Below, piece after piece: positions 21,195 through 31,927 of a stretch of DNA of 64,000 nt. Position 1 is the first letter of the stretch, and every line of letters begins with the position of its first letter. The stretch covers positions 3,658,001 through 3,722,000 of the forward strand of contig JAGMUV010000005.1 of NCBI GenBank assembly GCA_020744425.1, written 5' to 3'. A program made the translations under genes and the position numbers. The notes under the pieces were generated by a model, which saw nothing but the letters and a program-made list of their open reading frames with translations, had not been told where the DNA came from and did no database searches. This stretch comes from Dactylonectria macrodidyma. Its lineage: Eukaryota; Ascomycota; Sordariomycetes; Hypocreales; Nectriaceae.

Positions 21195-22161
21195 TCCATA
21201 GTGGGCATGGGTTTTCCTACATTTATCTCTACTTTCTTTCGTTGTATTACTTAGGAGACCCTGTACTATCAAACTGGCGTTGGCGGACTCATTCTTCAAG
21301 GGCCTTCTTTTGGCACCGTACTCTGCGGTCGGCACTTCTCAGGTAAACTTAGACTCAGCTAGAATTTAGAGGTGCTCGCGAGAGTGGAAGCAATTCCAAG
21401 CAAGAACCAGAATCTGTTAGAGACCAATCAATGTTAATTTCATATAGAAGAACCTGCTCCACAAATGACTTCATTTACTGTGACTGAAATATCTACCGTT
21501 GCGATGACCCAAATCGAAAAAAGAGCCCTTATCACCATGAAAAAGAGATCCCACTGCCATCAAGAAGCATTCGAAAGCCGCCCCATGTTGTTCCTTTGAG
21601 ACTTCCCCATATAACGAAGTCCCAGTTCCTTTATCCCATCAGCGAAGATGAAATCGAAATGGATTGGTCAACTTTGTGTGAGCATGCTTGACGGACTGGC
21701 GTATCCTTAACCCCAAGCACAAAAAGAAAGAAAAGAAAAAAACAGTAGAAAATTCCCAATGGTACGTAAATGCGAAACCGTTAACCCTCATTGTGGTCCC
21801 AAATTAAAGTCGCCAAAGTCGCGTCAGCCAGATACAAGATGGGCTGAAGCGCAAGATCGCGCGACTGATGTGAAGCAAAAGAAAAACGCCTGTCCCCATA
21901 TCTCCTAGCTGGCTTTGGTTAAGTTTCGCGGACAAGTCGACGTGGAATGGGAGAGATGATCCCAAAAAACCACTTTGTCCGATAAGTCGACGAGCCTAGC
22001 CCCAGAGAAGTTGTATAACTAGTACAATCGGTTTGCTTAATTGAGAAGGTTATGGCGAATGGCGCCGTCGACATTGTTACACCTAGAGATTGGCATATAG
22101 TCAAGCCATCTCGTCAAGCCCTGTCAGATGCCGAGTCTTAGAGTGTGATTGACGGTCCACA
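21195..22161. other. Convergent 3' gap
   Basis: 967 bases between the 3' ends of the vWA gene and the coiled-coil gene. It is AT-rich, with an A/G-rich tract at about 21719-21745. No gene is seen. Confidence 0.5.
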
Positions 22162-24548
22162 CTACTGCATGCAGACCATATCTGCAAGAGCAACTGAGTG
22201 GGCGGAAATGTTGGCGCCGGTGTCGTTGCGACAGGTGACGACGGGGGTCGTGACGAGGGCAACTCGCCAGTGCTTGGCCTGCAACTCCATGGGGTCCATG
22301 TTGGGCCAGATAGGGATCATAGACTGGCACGAGAAGCGGCAGCCGACCTCGGGGAAGCGGAAGTCGAACGTCAGGCGGCTGCTGAGGATGCGAGACGAGA
22401 GCGCCCAGGCGGTGTTAGAGACGAGCTCAAGGTCGTGATAGGTCACGGACGGCGTGGCGGTCTTGTTGAGCAGCGGGCTGATCATGTTGAGGATCATGTC
22501 GGTAATTTCGCCAACGCGCATCTTGCTGAACTCCGCGTAGTGATCGAGCTTCAGGATGGAGTCGATGACACCGGCTTGGCGGTCGAGAATGGGTTGGCGG
22601 TGTGAAGATGGCTGGCCTGGAGTTTATCATGTTAGCTATGGACTGAGAATCTTGCGAGGATCGGTGAGGGCCAAACCAACCTTGAGTTCGATCCAGGTCC
22701 TTCTCAATTTCATTGAGATTGTAGGTCGCCTCGTTGTCCGCACCGCACCAGGCACGGGGAACCCAGACGCGGTTGACGATGAAATCAACAAGGACTCGGG
22801 TAACAAGGCAGGATTTGGAGCTCTCATCCTTGAGGTGGAAGTCGAGATAGGAGACAGCCTCGGCCTCGGACAGAGGGTAGTAGGTCGCCAGCAGGACAGG
22901 CCAGAGACGGGTCAGGGCGAGTTCCGAAGAGGCAGCGTAGCTAGGCTCGTTGGCGTTGTTCTCGACAAAGACTCGGATGACAGTGTAGAGCTCCATCATG
23001 TGCTCGTTCCACGCGGCAATGGTCACCTCGGTGAGATGGATGAGAGGACCGGGGAATGCGTTGCGGCCAGCCAGAACATTGTGCTGCATGCTGCTGTGGA
23101 CAGGAGAGACACCATCGCGAAAGCGGCCGTACTTGTTTCGGACAATGGATGGAGTAGTAGGATAATACTCTCTACGCTGTCCGAATGCGCTCTCCGGTCG
23201 GCTGTAGCCCTTGTCAGACGACGGCATGTGCTGGGAGAAGTGGTCACGATAGCTTCCGTTGTACTGGAAGCCCCGACGCGAAGGGGCTCGTCCAAATGGC
23301 ACAGCTCCATTTCCAATGTGGTTTCCAAAGCGAGACTGAGCGGGAGTAGGAGGTGCCCAGTGGGCAGGGTGTCGAGGGGGCATAGTCGAAGCAGCTCGAG
23401 GTGGCCCAGAGGACAGGGGTCCGAATCGTGGAGGGGCATAGGCGCTGGCACGGCTCGACTGGAAGCTGGTAGGAGGATGATGAGGCTGCATAGTCATGTC
23501 AGTGAAGACGTGCGAGAGATTTTTGGACTCGCGTGGCTCCGGATCGTCTCGAGGCTCAGTTCGCAGCGACATGAGGGACTTGTGGACAACTTCCTTGTCC
23601 TGGCACGAGTCGGCAATAGTCTCGATGGCACGAACAACAGACTCGGCACTCGGGTGCTTCATAACCCAGAGTGATCGGCGGTTGTTGACCTGGCCTTCGA
23701 GATGGTTGATGGTATCCTCAAGATGCTGTTCATCCTCATTAGCTTCCGAGAAGTGTGCTCGCTCGCGGATGGTTGCGGCCCACCTTGATCATATCCTCTC
23801 GGTTTGGAGAAGTCCCATCTTCAGTCTTGACCTGCCTCTCCTTGTAGGTTTTAAAGTCTCGAGTCAGGCTCTGGAGGTCTTCCATGACCTTGGCGATCTC
23901 GGTCTCAGCATCCTTACGCTTGTCTTTTTCGGCAGTGAGGTCAGTGCGGAGGTTGGCAATAGTCTGCGCCTGGTCGTTAGTCTCGGCCTTCGTGAGGTTC
24001 GCCTCGATGCTCATGCGCGCGATCGCCTTGTCCGTGTCCTCCTGATCGAGGGTTAGGTTCATCAGGGCGTCGACAAGCTGGCTCGTCTCCTGGCTGATGA
24101 TCTGGCCTACTTCCTGAAGCTGCGAGATGATTTCGTTGGACTCCTTAGACGAGACGCCCGGCATGCGGCGGAGCGAGGTTTGGATCTTGACGAGGATCTC
24201 CTGAGAGACTCGTGCCTTGGCAAAGGCGGGCTATTGAAGAGGGAGAGAGTCAGCATCACGAGGTGTTGAGAAAGGGACTAGAGCCCGTGTTGCCGGGTTA
24301 GAGGACAGTCAAGATGTGACGGTACTACTCACATGGTTGTTGGTCATCTGTTTGATTCTCTCAGATCGAGCAGCCCCCGCCAAAGGGGTCGAGAAGTTTA
24401 TGGACAACATTTCGTCTGTCGAGCTGTTTGTCAGATTGTTGTTGCTGTTGGTGTCGTTGTTGATGTCGTCGGGGCTCGAAGACCAACGCGACCGAGACTG
24501 AGGCCCTCTAGAACTGCTTTCAGAAAAGGCGCGATCCCTATCACGCAT
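22162..24548 (-). CDS. Conserved-looking coiled-coil protein of unknown function (720 aa)
   Basis: Exons are 24548-24333, 24230-23784, 23725-22681 and 22616-22162. Introns are 102, 58 and 64 nt and all phases close. Residues 1-72 are Arg/Ser/Asn-rich and low in complexity. Residues 73-260 are strongly helical coiled coil (LQEVGQIISQETSQLVDALM, then IANLRTDLTAEKDKRKDAETEI). Residues 300-415 are Pro/Arg/Ser-rich and disordered. From about 425 to 569 there is a hydrophobic helical domain (LTEVTIAAWNEHMMELYTVI, LTRLWPVLLATYYPLSEAEA). The C-terminal 150 residues are mixed alpha/beta. There is no signal peptide, transmembrane helix or catalytic motif. I do not recognise the family. The layout suggests a scaffold or regulator. 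Confidence 0.85.
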
Positions 24549-26111
24549 TCTAGTCCCAGATGAAAGACGCCAGAGGCAGCTGCGAGAATGGGGAACGAAA
24601 TTACAAGAACCAACGGCGAACGTTGTGTTGGAGGGGGGAGAGTTGTTGAGGTGGAGGTGAGGGAGGCGAGATGTTGTTTATGAGAGGCAGAAATCAGAGG
24701 CGCACGTTTCTGTGCGAGGAATTCTGAGAAAAAACCACAGAGGGCTAGCCCAAAATTCACCGAGTCTATTGTGCAAACAGCATCAATGGGAAATGGCCCA
24801 GATTGGCTTGGGCAGCCGGCAAACGGGGCTTCTGCTAGGCTTGGGGGCGTTGCGCGTTTGAACTGGGTGAGGTACAAGTGAACAAACACTCACCAACATG
24901 GCTTCGTCTAGGAAGCGGACTGAAGAACTCGACAGCATTGGAGCTCAGAGCCCTTCCGAGGCATGCAGATGGCCAATACCAAGTACGCCTTAAAGGTCCT
25001 TGGGCAATATCAAATCTAGAGAAAGCCCTCGCAATGCTGTTGAACCGGGATGGCGATGAATCGAATCCCTCATGCTTTTAAATGCCTCGATGCTCACCAT
25101 AATCCAAGTCAGGTCAACAAATAGGGGGCCGAAAAGGACAGAGTGAGGAAGCCAGCAACTGTTCCCCAGGTCGCCTTCACCTGGTATTCACGGTGAATCA
25201 ACGCATGCACATGCCAGGCTCCAAGGCAAACTCCAAGGCGAGAAGCATTCAAGAACAAGCGCCTTCAGGCTAGAATAACTCCTATTCCATCCACCGCTTA
25301 TTACATCGCAGGTAGGGTTCCAAGTACAACCGCGATACAGAACAACACAACTCGCTCCCAAGTTACAATGTAAATAACAACAAAGCTTTCATTCACTCAC
25401 ATCATATCACCAATCAGTGTCTGGGCCATTGTCAATTGTCTTTAGTTATAATATTTGCCGGTCGTCAATGCTATGCACGTTCGTGCATCAAAGGGACATT
25501 TTAACTGACAGAATGGACATGGGATTCACCCGCTCGCAATTGCACCCAGGCAACAATTCGATGGGAGAGTCATTACGTGGCTTTGGTTATACAATCATTA
25601 GCACAAGCATCATGACATCACTAGCACCTAGGGCACGCATTGCAACTCGCTCACAACAATCTATTTTGCACCAAGTGACATAGCTATCTAGACAAACGTG
25701 GCGGAGCTATGGGAATTCGCCCCTTTATTTTCCGTGAAAGGTGGGAGGGCCATCCTATGGTACAGATATCAGCAGGGGGAAATTGCACTTAACGAGTGCT
25801 GGACCTGAGTGCTTGAATGCGCTTCCAGGAATACGTGTGCGGCGTCCAGTGTGATGGGAGAGGGAACCTGCGACACCAAGTGTTAAGAAGAAGATGCTCG
25901 AGTGTGTCCGTGTCCGTACGGCGGGAGTGTCGAGTCTTGGTCGGTTCTGTTGGTGAGTCGTGGTGAGAGATTGAGTGCTCTCCAAGGAAGCAAAGGCTTC
26001 ATGCCTATGGAACCACGAGTCTTAGTCAGACGCCTCTGCCAGTTGGAAATAGGCACTCCTAACCTGCAAGGGTCCTAAAAAAAAAGCAGTGTCGACAAGC
26101 TAGCATTAGCT
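24549..26111. other. Intergenic region between coiled-coil gene and rsd1
   Basis: 1.56 kb between two minus-strand genes: the promoter of the coiled-coil gene and the 3' region of rsd1. Short frames only; no gene is supported. Confidence 0.5.
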
Positions 26112-27975
26112 TTAGATTGCCCGAGTGCGAGAGAACAAACTGCTGTAGACGGCATCTACAACAGGCGCCGCGTCGATCATCCGTCCTCCAAAGTATCGGC
26201 CGTTAAGGCCCTTGATGGCATTTTCGCCGCCCTGGACTTTGTCAAACTTGAGATAGATGTCTCCCTTCGAGTTCGGGTCGACCGAGATGTGGACGACATG
26301 CCCATACTTGGTCTCTGCTTCCTGACGAACGTCATCCTCAAGCTCCTTAACCCAGTCGTCACCTTCTTCCCTGTATTAGGTGTCAGCAATGTTCTTAAAT
26401 CCAGAGGGGTGGCAGGCCACTTACTCTTCAGGGTCAAACATGTTGTGTAGCACAACACAGCGGCTAGCCATGTTGACATTAACAGGGAGTGGTTTGGTCT
26501 CCGTTTTGGGCTTGAGGACCTGTCGCTCGTCGTTGCCATTGGTGTTGCTATCGTCGGTCCTGGCAAGCTTTCTCATCAATGCATCGCGACTATAGTTGTT
26601 AAAGTTGACACCCGCCACATCCGTGTCGTCCAGGGCGCTGGCGCCGCCAGTCTTCTCACTGTCTCGGCCTCCGGCACGATCGAAGGCGGAAGATTGAGGG
26701 CCACGTCCACCAGAGCCAGAAAATGCGGAGCCCTGGAACTGTTGATTCTGACCAGAAAATCTCTGCAACAGGTTGGCAGTGCTTTCGGGGGTGAACTTAT
26801 CGTTTCCGAGACCGACGCGGATAGGACGGCCGGCCAAATCGAAGCCATTCATCTTCTCCAGCGCCTCTCGCGCCTGAGTTGCATCGCGGAACCTAGTGAT
26901 ATGTGTTAGCTAGTTCTCTGAGAACGAGGGTGGTGCAAGGCATACTGAACAAAACCGTAGCCTCGGCTTCGGTTGTTCTCATCCTTTTGTAGTTGGACAA
27001 ACTCGAGCTCGCCAAAGGGCTCGAATACGGCTTGCAGATCCTGCTCGGTGACGTTGAAGTGGATGTTGCCGACGTAGAGGCGGTGGAACGGAATGGAGTT
27101 GGGATGCGGCCCGGCAGCTTCGGGGTTGCGGGCCTGCCGATTCTTCTCTGCCTCTGTCACCTGAACGATGACAGGAATACCTAGGAGTCTCTGTCCGGTG
27201 AGTTGAAGGGCTTGAGTAACAGATTCTTCGTTCTTGAATTCGACGTAACCAACTCTATGAGACTTGTTAGCAAGACAAGGGAATGATGTGTTGACGAATA
27301 GACTTGCCCCTTGGATCTCTGACTGATACGATCCTTGACGATCTGAGCCTCGTTGACGGGGCCGACCTTTTCGAAGAATTCCTTCAGCTCGCGGGTTCGC
27401 AGGCGGGCTGCAAGCTGCTGAACGAATACAGTGCGACGATCGCGTTCGTCTTCAGTAAGCTGGGGTGTGGCCTCACGCTTTGGATCTCGGCGATCGTCAT
27501 CCCGGCCGCGGCCAAAGTCGCGGGGACGGCGGTCGGGGCGATCTCGTCGGTCGCGGTGATCGCGGTCGTCGCGAGGGCGGTAGTGTCCATGCGGCGAGCG
27601 GGATCGAGATCTCGACCGTCGGCGTCCGCCTCTGTAATAATCGCCGTCTCTGTTTCGACGTGAGTGGCGGCGATCGTCATCGCGGCTTCTGCTTCTCCTC
27701 CTACTTCTGTGGCTGCCGGCGTCGCTCCGAGGAGTTCCTACATCAGGCGTACCTCTCCGGCTTCGGGTTTGGCTCGTGTCTCGACGATCGCGGCGTCGAC
27801 GGTCGTGGTCACGATCTCGGTGCCGACTGCCGTCGCGGCCACGGTCACGTTCTCGGTCCCTGTCCCGTCGGTCGGACTTGTCATCTCTAGCTTGGTCCTC
27901 CGTGGGACTCTTGGTCTTCTGTTCGGTATCCTTGGCCGTGGCATCAAGGAGCGCCTCCACATCCAGAGTAGCCAT
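26112..27975 (-). CDS. rsd1: SR-like splicing factor Rsd1 / RBM39 with three RRMs
   Basis: Nuclear U2AF-related splicing factor (S. pombe Rsd1, human RBM39/CAPER-alpha), about 567 residues. Exons are 27975-27308, 27254-26946, 26892-26425 and 26370-26112. Residues 30-175 form an RS/RD domain (repeated [12 protein letters not shown]). RRM1 runs about 185-255 ([21 protein letters not shown] ... GVGYVEF). RRM2 runs about 270-350 ([18 protein letters not shown] ... [10 protein letters not shown]). A linker with [12 protein letters not shown] helices follows. RRM3 of UHM type is at about 465-555 ([17 protein letters not shown] ... GGRYF-like end [14 protein letters not shown]). The first intron has a GC donor (GCAAGT), needed to give SKGVGYVEF. 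It is divergent from pyr4. Confidence 0.95.
27255..27307 (-). other. GC-AG intron in rsd1
   Basis: 53 nt with donor GCAAGT and acceptor ATAG. Removal joins AAG-GG to A-GTT and produces the conserved RNP1-like GVGYVEF. No GT donor in the neighbourhood gives a usable frame. Confidence 0.85.
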
Positions 27976-28882
27976 AGTGTCTGTGCCGTCGCGTGAGTGC
28001 TGAGATCCTCAATGTTGAAGTCACCTGGCAGGGCTTTCTCGTCGGTCGGCCTGATAGATATGTGCGATGTTTCACCCGAAATGAGCGGCGTTGGGATGTT
28101 CCGAGAGCGACGGGGTTTTATGGACGATGCCTGATGCGTGACAGGGTTTTGGGTTGAGCCACAGATGGGGTCACGTGAGGCGCCACACCGGCATCAGATC
28201 AGGGGTGGAGCATCACTTCTCAGTTTTCACCAATTCCCCCATTGCCGGTGGCGCGGACGGTGGGTTTCATCCACACCCCCGGCCATTTCACCCTCGCCCT
28301 CGTCGCCCAGGCCCAGGTCCAGACCCAGACCCTCGTCGTCCCTCCAGACTAGAAGAGCCGTCCCTCCAAGAGCCGTCCCTCCGAAAATCGTCCCTCTTAA
28401 ATTCGTCCCTCCTAGAACCGTCCCTCCTAAAACCGGATCCCCCGTCGTGCCCAATTCTCCGCCTCTTCGTGCTGCCGCTGTCACTGTCACTGCCGCTGCC
28501 GCTGCCGCTGCAGATCGGGATCGTCTCTTTTAAGGATCGACTCCTCCGGATCGACTCAATCGGGATCGACTCAGCCGCAGCGCAAACGACAGACGCCCGT
28601 CCCATCTCGTCTCGCCTTGTCTCTGTCTCGTCTTGACTTGTTTCAACCAACCCTCGCCTGTCGCCTCCTTCAGCTCAGCTACCCCTCCTCCACCTCTGAA
28701 CTCGCCCTTTGTCCTCGTTCGGGGTTTGCAACCAGCCCGACGAGTACGACATCCCTTCACTGTTCCGTCCTCGCCTTCTACCTCCCGCTCTGCCTCCCGT
28801 TGTCTATATATTGTCATCCTCCACTCTTCTGTAAACTCGACCCTCTCCGTCGCCATCCATTCACCCACCAATCGCTCTCGCC
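27976..28882. promoter_or_regulatory. Bidirectional promoter rsd1 / pyr4
   Basis: 907 bases between divergent start codons. Contains a strict 15-bp tandem repeat (28359-28433), a C/T-rich leader before pyr4, and a TATATA at 28805-28810, 73 bases before the pyr4 ATG. Long frames on both strands across the repeat are by-products of its 15-bp period. Confidence 0.6.
28359..28433. repeat. 15-bp minisatellite, five units of CGTCCCTCC plus a variable A-rich half
   Basis: CGTCCCTCC or CGTCCCTCT starts exactly at 28359, 28374, 28389, 28404 and 28419, each followed by six variable bases (for example AAGAGC, GAAAAT, TAAAAC). A further copy of the core lies at 28337. The core is constant while the second half varies. 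Confidence 0.9.
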
Positions 28883-29986
28883 ATGTCGCCACATCCCACC
28901 CTCAAGGCGACCTTCGCCAGCCGTTCTGAGACGGCCACCCACCCCCTCAACAGGTACCTGTTCAAGCTCATGGACCTGAAGGCATCAAACCTCTGCCTCA
29001 GCGCCGACGTCGCCACTGCCCGCGAACTGCTCTACTTCGCCGACAAGATCGGCCCTTCCATCGTTGTCCTCAAGACCCACTACGACATGGTCTCTGGCTG
29101 GGATTTTCACCCTCAGACTGGCACTGGCGCCAAGTTAGCCTCCCTCGCACGAAAGCACGGGTTTTTGATCTTCGAGGATCGCAAGTTTGGCGACATTGGA
29201 AACACCGTTGAGCTGCAGTACACCAGCGGTGCTGCCCGAATTATCGAGTGGGCTCACATCACCAACGTCAACATGGTGCCTGGCAAGGCGTCTGTCACCT
29301 CCCTCTCCAACGCTGCCAGCAGGTGGATCCAGCGACGCTGCTACGAGGTGAACACCTCCATTACCGTTGGAACCCCTACAATCAGCAATGCCGACGATGA
29401 CAGTGAGGGTTCTGATGCCGAGAGGATAGATGAGAACAACGATGTTCCTCTTTTCGACAACAACGGGCGCAAGGGCAGCATCGTCTCCACCACTACCGTC
29501 ACGCAACAATATGAGTCTGCCGATTCACCGCGACTCGTCAAGACCATTAACGAGAACGACGATAATCTGTTTCCCGGCATTGAAGAAGCCCCCATCGAGA
29601 GGGGTCTCCTCATTCTAGCACAGATGTCTAGTCAGGGTAACTTTATGAACAAGGAATACACCCAGGCTTGTGTCGAGGCTGCTCGAGAGCACAAGGACTT
29701 TGTCATGGGATTCATCTCTCAGGAGGCCCTCAACTCTCAACCCGACGATGCCTTTATCCACATGACCCCTGGTTGTCAATTGCCCCCCGATGGCGAGGAC
29801 GAAAACGCCGAGATCAAAGGTGACGGAAAGGGTCAACAGTACAACACCCCGCAAAAGATTGTTGGCATTGCCGGTGCTGATATTGCGATTGTCGGACGTG
29901 GTATTGTCAAGGCTGGCGACCCAGAGGAGGAGGCGGAGAGATATCGTTCCGCAGCGTGGAAAGCATACACGGAGCGACTTCGATGA
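28883..29986 (+). CDS. pyr4: Orotidine 5'-phosphate decarboxylase
   Basis: Catalyses OMP to UMP, the last step of de novo pyrimidine synthesis, in the cytosol. 367 residues, no intron, as in Neurospora pyr4. N-terminal [12 protein letters not shown] carries Asp42; VLKTHYDMV carries Lys64. The catalytic block [12 protein letters not shown] (97-108) supplies Asp99, Lys101 and Asp104. The region at about 155-225 is an acidic, Ser-rich insertion typical of filamentous ascomycetes. The C-terminal half resumes with [21 protein letters not shown] and [10 protein letters not shown], the phosphate-binding loop. The start ATG is in good context (cgccATGtc), with TATATA 73 bases upstream. It is divergent from rsd1 and convergent with scs7. 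Confidence 0.98.
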   Translation: MSPHPTLKATFASRSETATHPLNRYLFKLMDLKASNLCLSADVATARELLYFADKIGPSIVVLKTHYDMVSGWDFHPQTGTGAKLASLARKHGFLIFEDRKFGDIGNTVELQYTSGAARIIEWAHITNVNMVPGKASVTSLSNAASRWIQRRCYEVNTSITVGTPTISNADDDSEGSDAERIDENNDVPLFDNNGRKGSIVSTTTVTQQYESADSPRLVKTINENDDNLFPGIEEAPIERGLLILAQMSSQGNFMNKEYTQACVEAAREHKDFVMGFISQEALNSQPDDAFIHMTPGCQLPPDGEDENAEIKGDGKGQQYNTPQKIVGIAGADIAIVGRGIVKAGDPEEEAERYRSAAWKAYTERLR

Positions 29987-30712
29987 TTTTGCGGGTTTGA
30001 TAGTATCAAGAGGAGGAGGTGGCGAAATGTCTGAGCGGAATTTTTATGATTTACGCCGGAGTGTGACAGGGGTAGTGGCATACAAAGGAGAAAGAGAATT
30101 AGGACTTGGGGATTTGGTGATTTGGTAAGGAGCTCAAGTCATTTTGATGTTCCGCATTTCGCGCAGCAATGGAAATTTACGAAATACCCGCATGTGTTTG
30201 CATGCTCTTCTCCCTTTTCCATGCCATTGTTTCGACTGCTCGGTGCTTTTCTTGACATGGCTTTGTTTGCCTTGTTCCAACTGGTCCCAGCTCATAACCA
30301 GATTTGTAAGTCGACAAGCCGCGGTCATCCCCGCAGTTCATGCAGCGCTTGGACACATGGGGGTTCAAACACCAGGTAGCAGGCATGTGAATTACCGATA
30401 GTGGCCAGTGCGATGTAATGAAACAAGTTAGGATTATTAGGTGGTCTAAAGTATAGACTAGATCTCTCCAAAGCGGCTGTCCCGCCACGCGTACAATCTA
30501 GAGCATTAAAACTATGATAGTGATATGTGGTCATAAATGCCCTGCACCCGGCATAAGCTCGTTACTATCCTTAATCGTGATTGATTCGGTGCCCCAACTC
30601 CCATCAATGTCAAGCACCTAACGATGAAACAAATGTATGTACCCCTGTGCTCTCAAGACAGAGAGCACCCTTTGGCGGTCAGACTGAGTCCATGCAATAA
30701 CTCCAGGCAGCC
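29987..30712. other. Convergent 3' gap pyr4 / scs7
   Basis: 726 bases of 3' untranslated and intergenic sequence. No gene is seen. Confidence 0.5.
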
Positions 30713-31927
30713 TCAGTTCGTCTTTTTCACGTTATACTCGAGCTCAGTGCCGAACACAGTGTCCCAGAACTTGCTCGTAACGCCGAAGCCGAGCTCGTAG
30801 TCGAGGAAGTGGTGAGCAAGGTGGTACTTCTTGAGCTCCTTGTACCACAGGGGAAGGTCCTGGTGGTGGAGGAAGTAGTGTGTGAGATCGTAGCAGACGT
30901 AGCCGAAGATGCCGCCGCAGTAGACAGCAGTAGCAGCATGCCAGCTGTAAGGGATGATGGTATGGGCGAGGTACCAGAATGGGGTCGCGAGCGCCACGAA
31001 AAGAGTTGGCGGCATGACAAGTCTGTACTTGTCCATAGGAAGATAATGATGGATACCATGGAGCAAGAAGTGGAGTGTTATGCCGACGCGGTTATCAGGG
31101 AGGTAGCTGTCACATGTTAGCATAAGGTTCGCAGGGGAGCAGGGAGGTGATACATACTAGTCGAGGTGGAAGAGGAATCGATGCAGGCCGTACTCGATGA
31201 TGGTCCAGGCGAGGTTACCAAGCACCCAATAGACAAAGGGGTAAATGATTGTGTCGTAGCCCTGAGCGGACAGGTATAGGCCATATGCAACGCAAGGTAG
31301 CCAGACGGTAGGAATCAACCACCATGGAGTCTTGGAAAGAGGCTCGAGGAAGTTGCCGAACAGAGGCGCAGACTGACCGCCCTTGTAGTGTCGAGGACGG
31401 TGGACCTGGTCGAGGTAGAACTCCTTGGTCATGCCGCCGAACCATATCTGGGGGAAGAGGGGGCGGCTCAGGTCGAGGAACTTGTGTTTCTTGTAGTCCG
31501 TGTCGTAGTCGGTATCCTTGCTCAAGTCCTCCTCGCAAGACATGCCCGTTCGAGGGTGGATGATTGGCCCGTCCTCGTGGATAGCATCACCATTGGGCTG
31601 TTTGGCAGCTCCGTTGCCGTTGGCCAGCCCGTTGGCCTTGCCATTGCCATTCGCAACGACTGACTTTTCGGAGATTACAAATCCAACGAGCGAGTCGTCG
31701 AGGATGTCATATGCGGCCTCGGAGTGAGTGTGGGACACCGGGTCCTTCAAGATGTCGTCGATGTCCTTGCCAGCGTAGTCGTAGACGAGGTCGGCGCCAC
31801 CGGGGTGGTCCTGAGCGAAGTCGGTGACATCGTAGACCTTGGAGCCTATGGTGACATAGCACGATTTCTTGGAGTTGTGCGACTCGACTTGAGCGCGGGT
31901 GAAGGTTGGCAGCGTTCGAGCAGGCAT
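30713..31927 (-). CDS. scs7: Sphingolipid alpha-hydroxylase Scs7 (fatty acid 2-hydroxylase)
   Basis: ER membrane di-iron enzyme that 2-hydroxylates the very long fatty acid of ceramide. 387 residues. Exons are 31927-31158 and 31106-30713, with a 51-nt intron. The cytochrome b5 domain (residues 8-90) has the haem ligand in DHPGG (His41) and a second His in SHTHSEA. A linker of Asn/Gly/Ala repeats (about 100-120) follows. The hydroxylase domain has four membrane segments and the full set of His boxes: HRFLFH, HFLLHGIHHYLP, HYFLHH, and HLAHHFLDYELGFG. The splice join reads HLDYYLPDN, which is conserved. Length equals the family norm and all metal ligands are present. Confidence 0.96.

Noticed and set aside
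28138..28650. Long open frames on both strands across the rsd1/pyr4 gap
   Set aside because: They arise because the 15-bp repeat has a period divisible by three; the translations are repeat-only and low in complexity.
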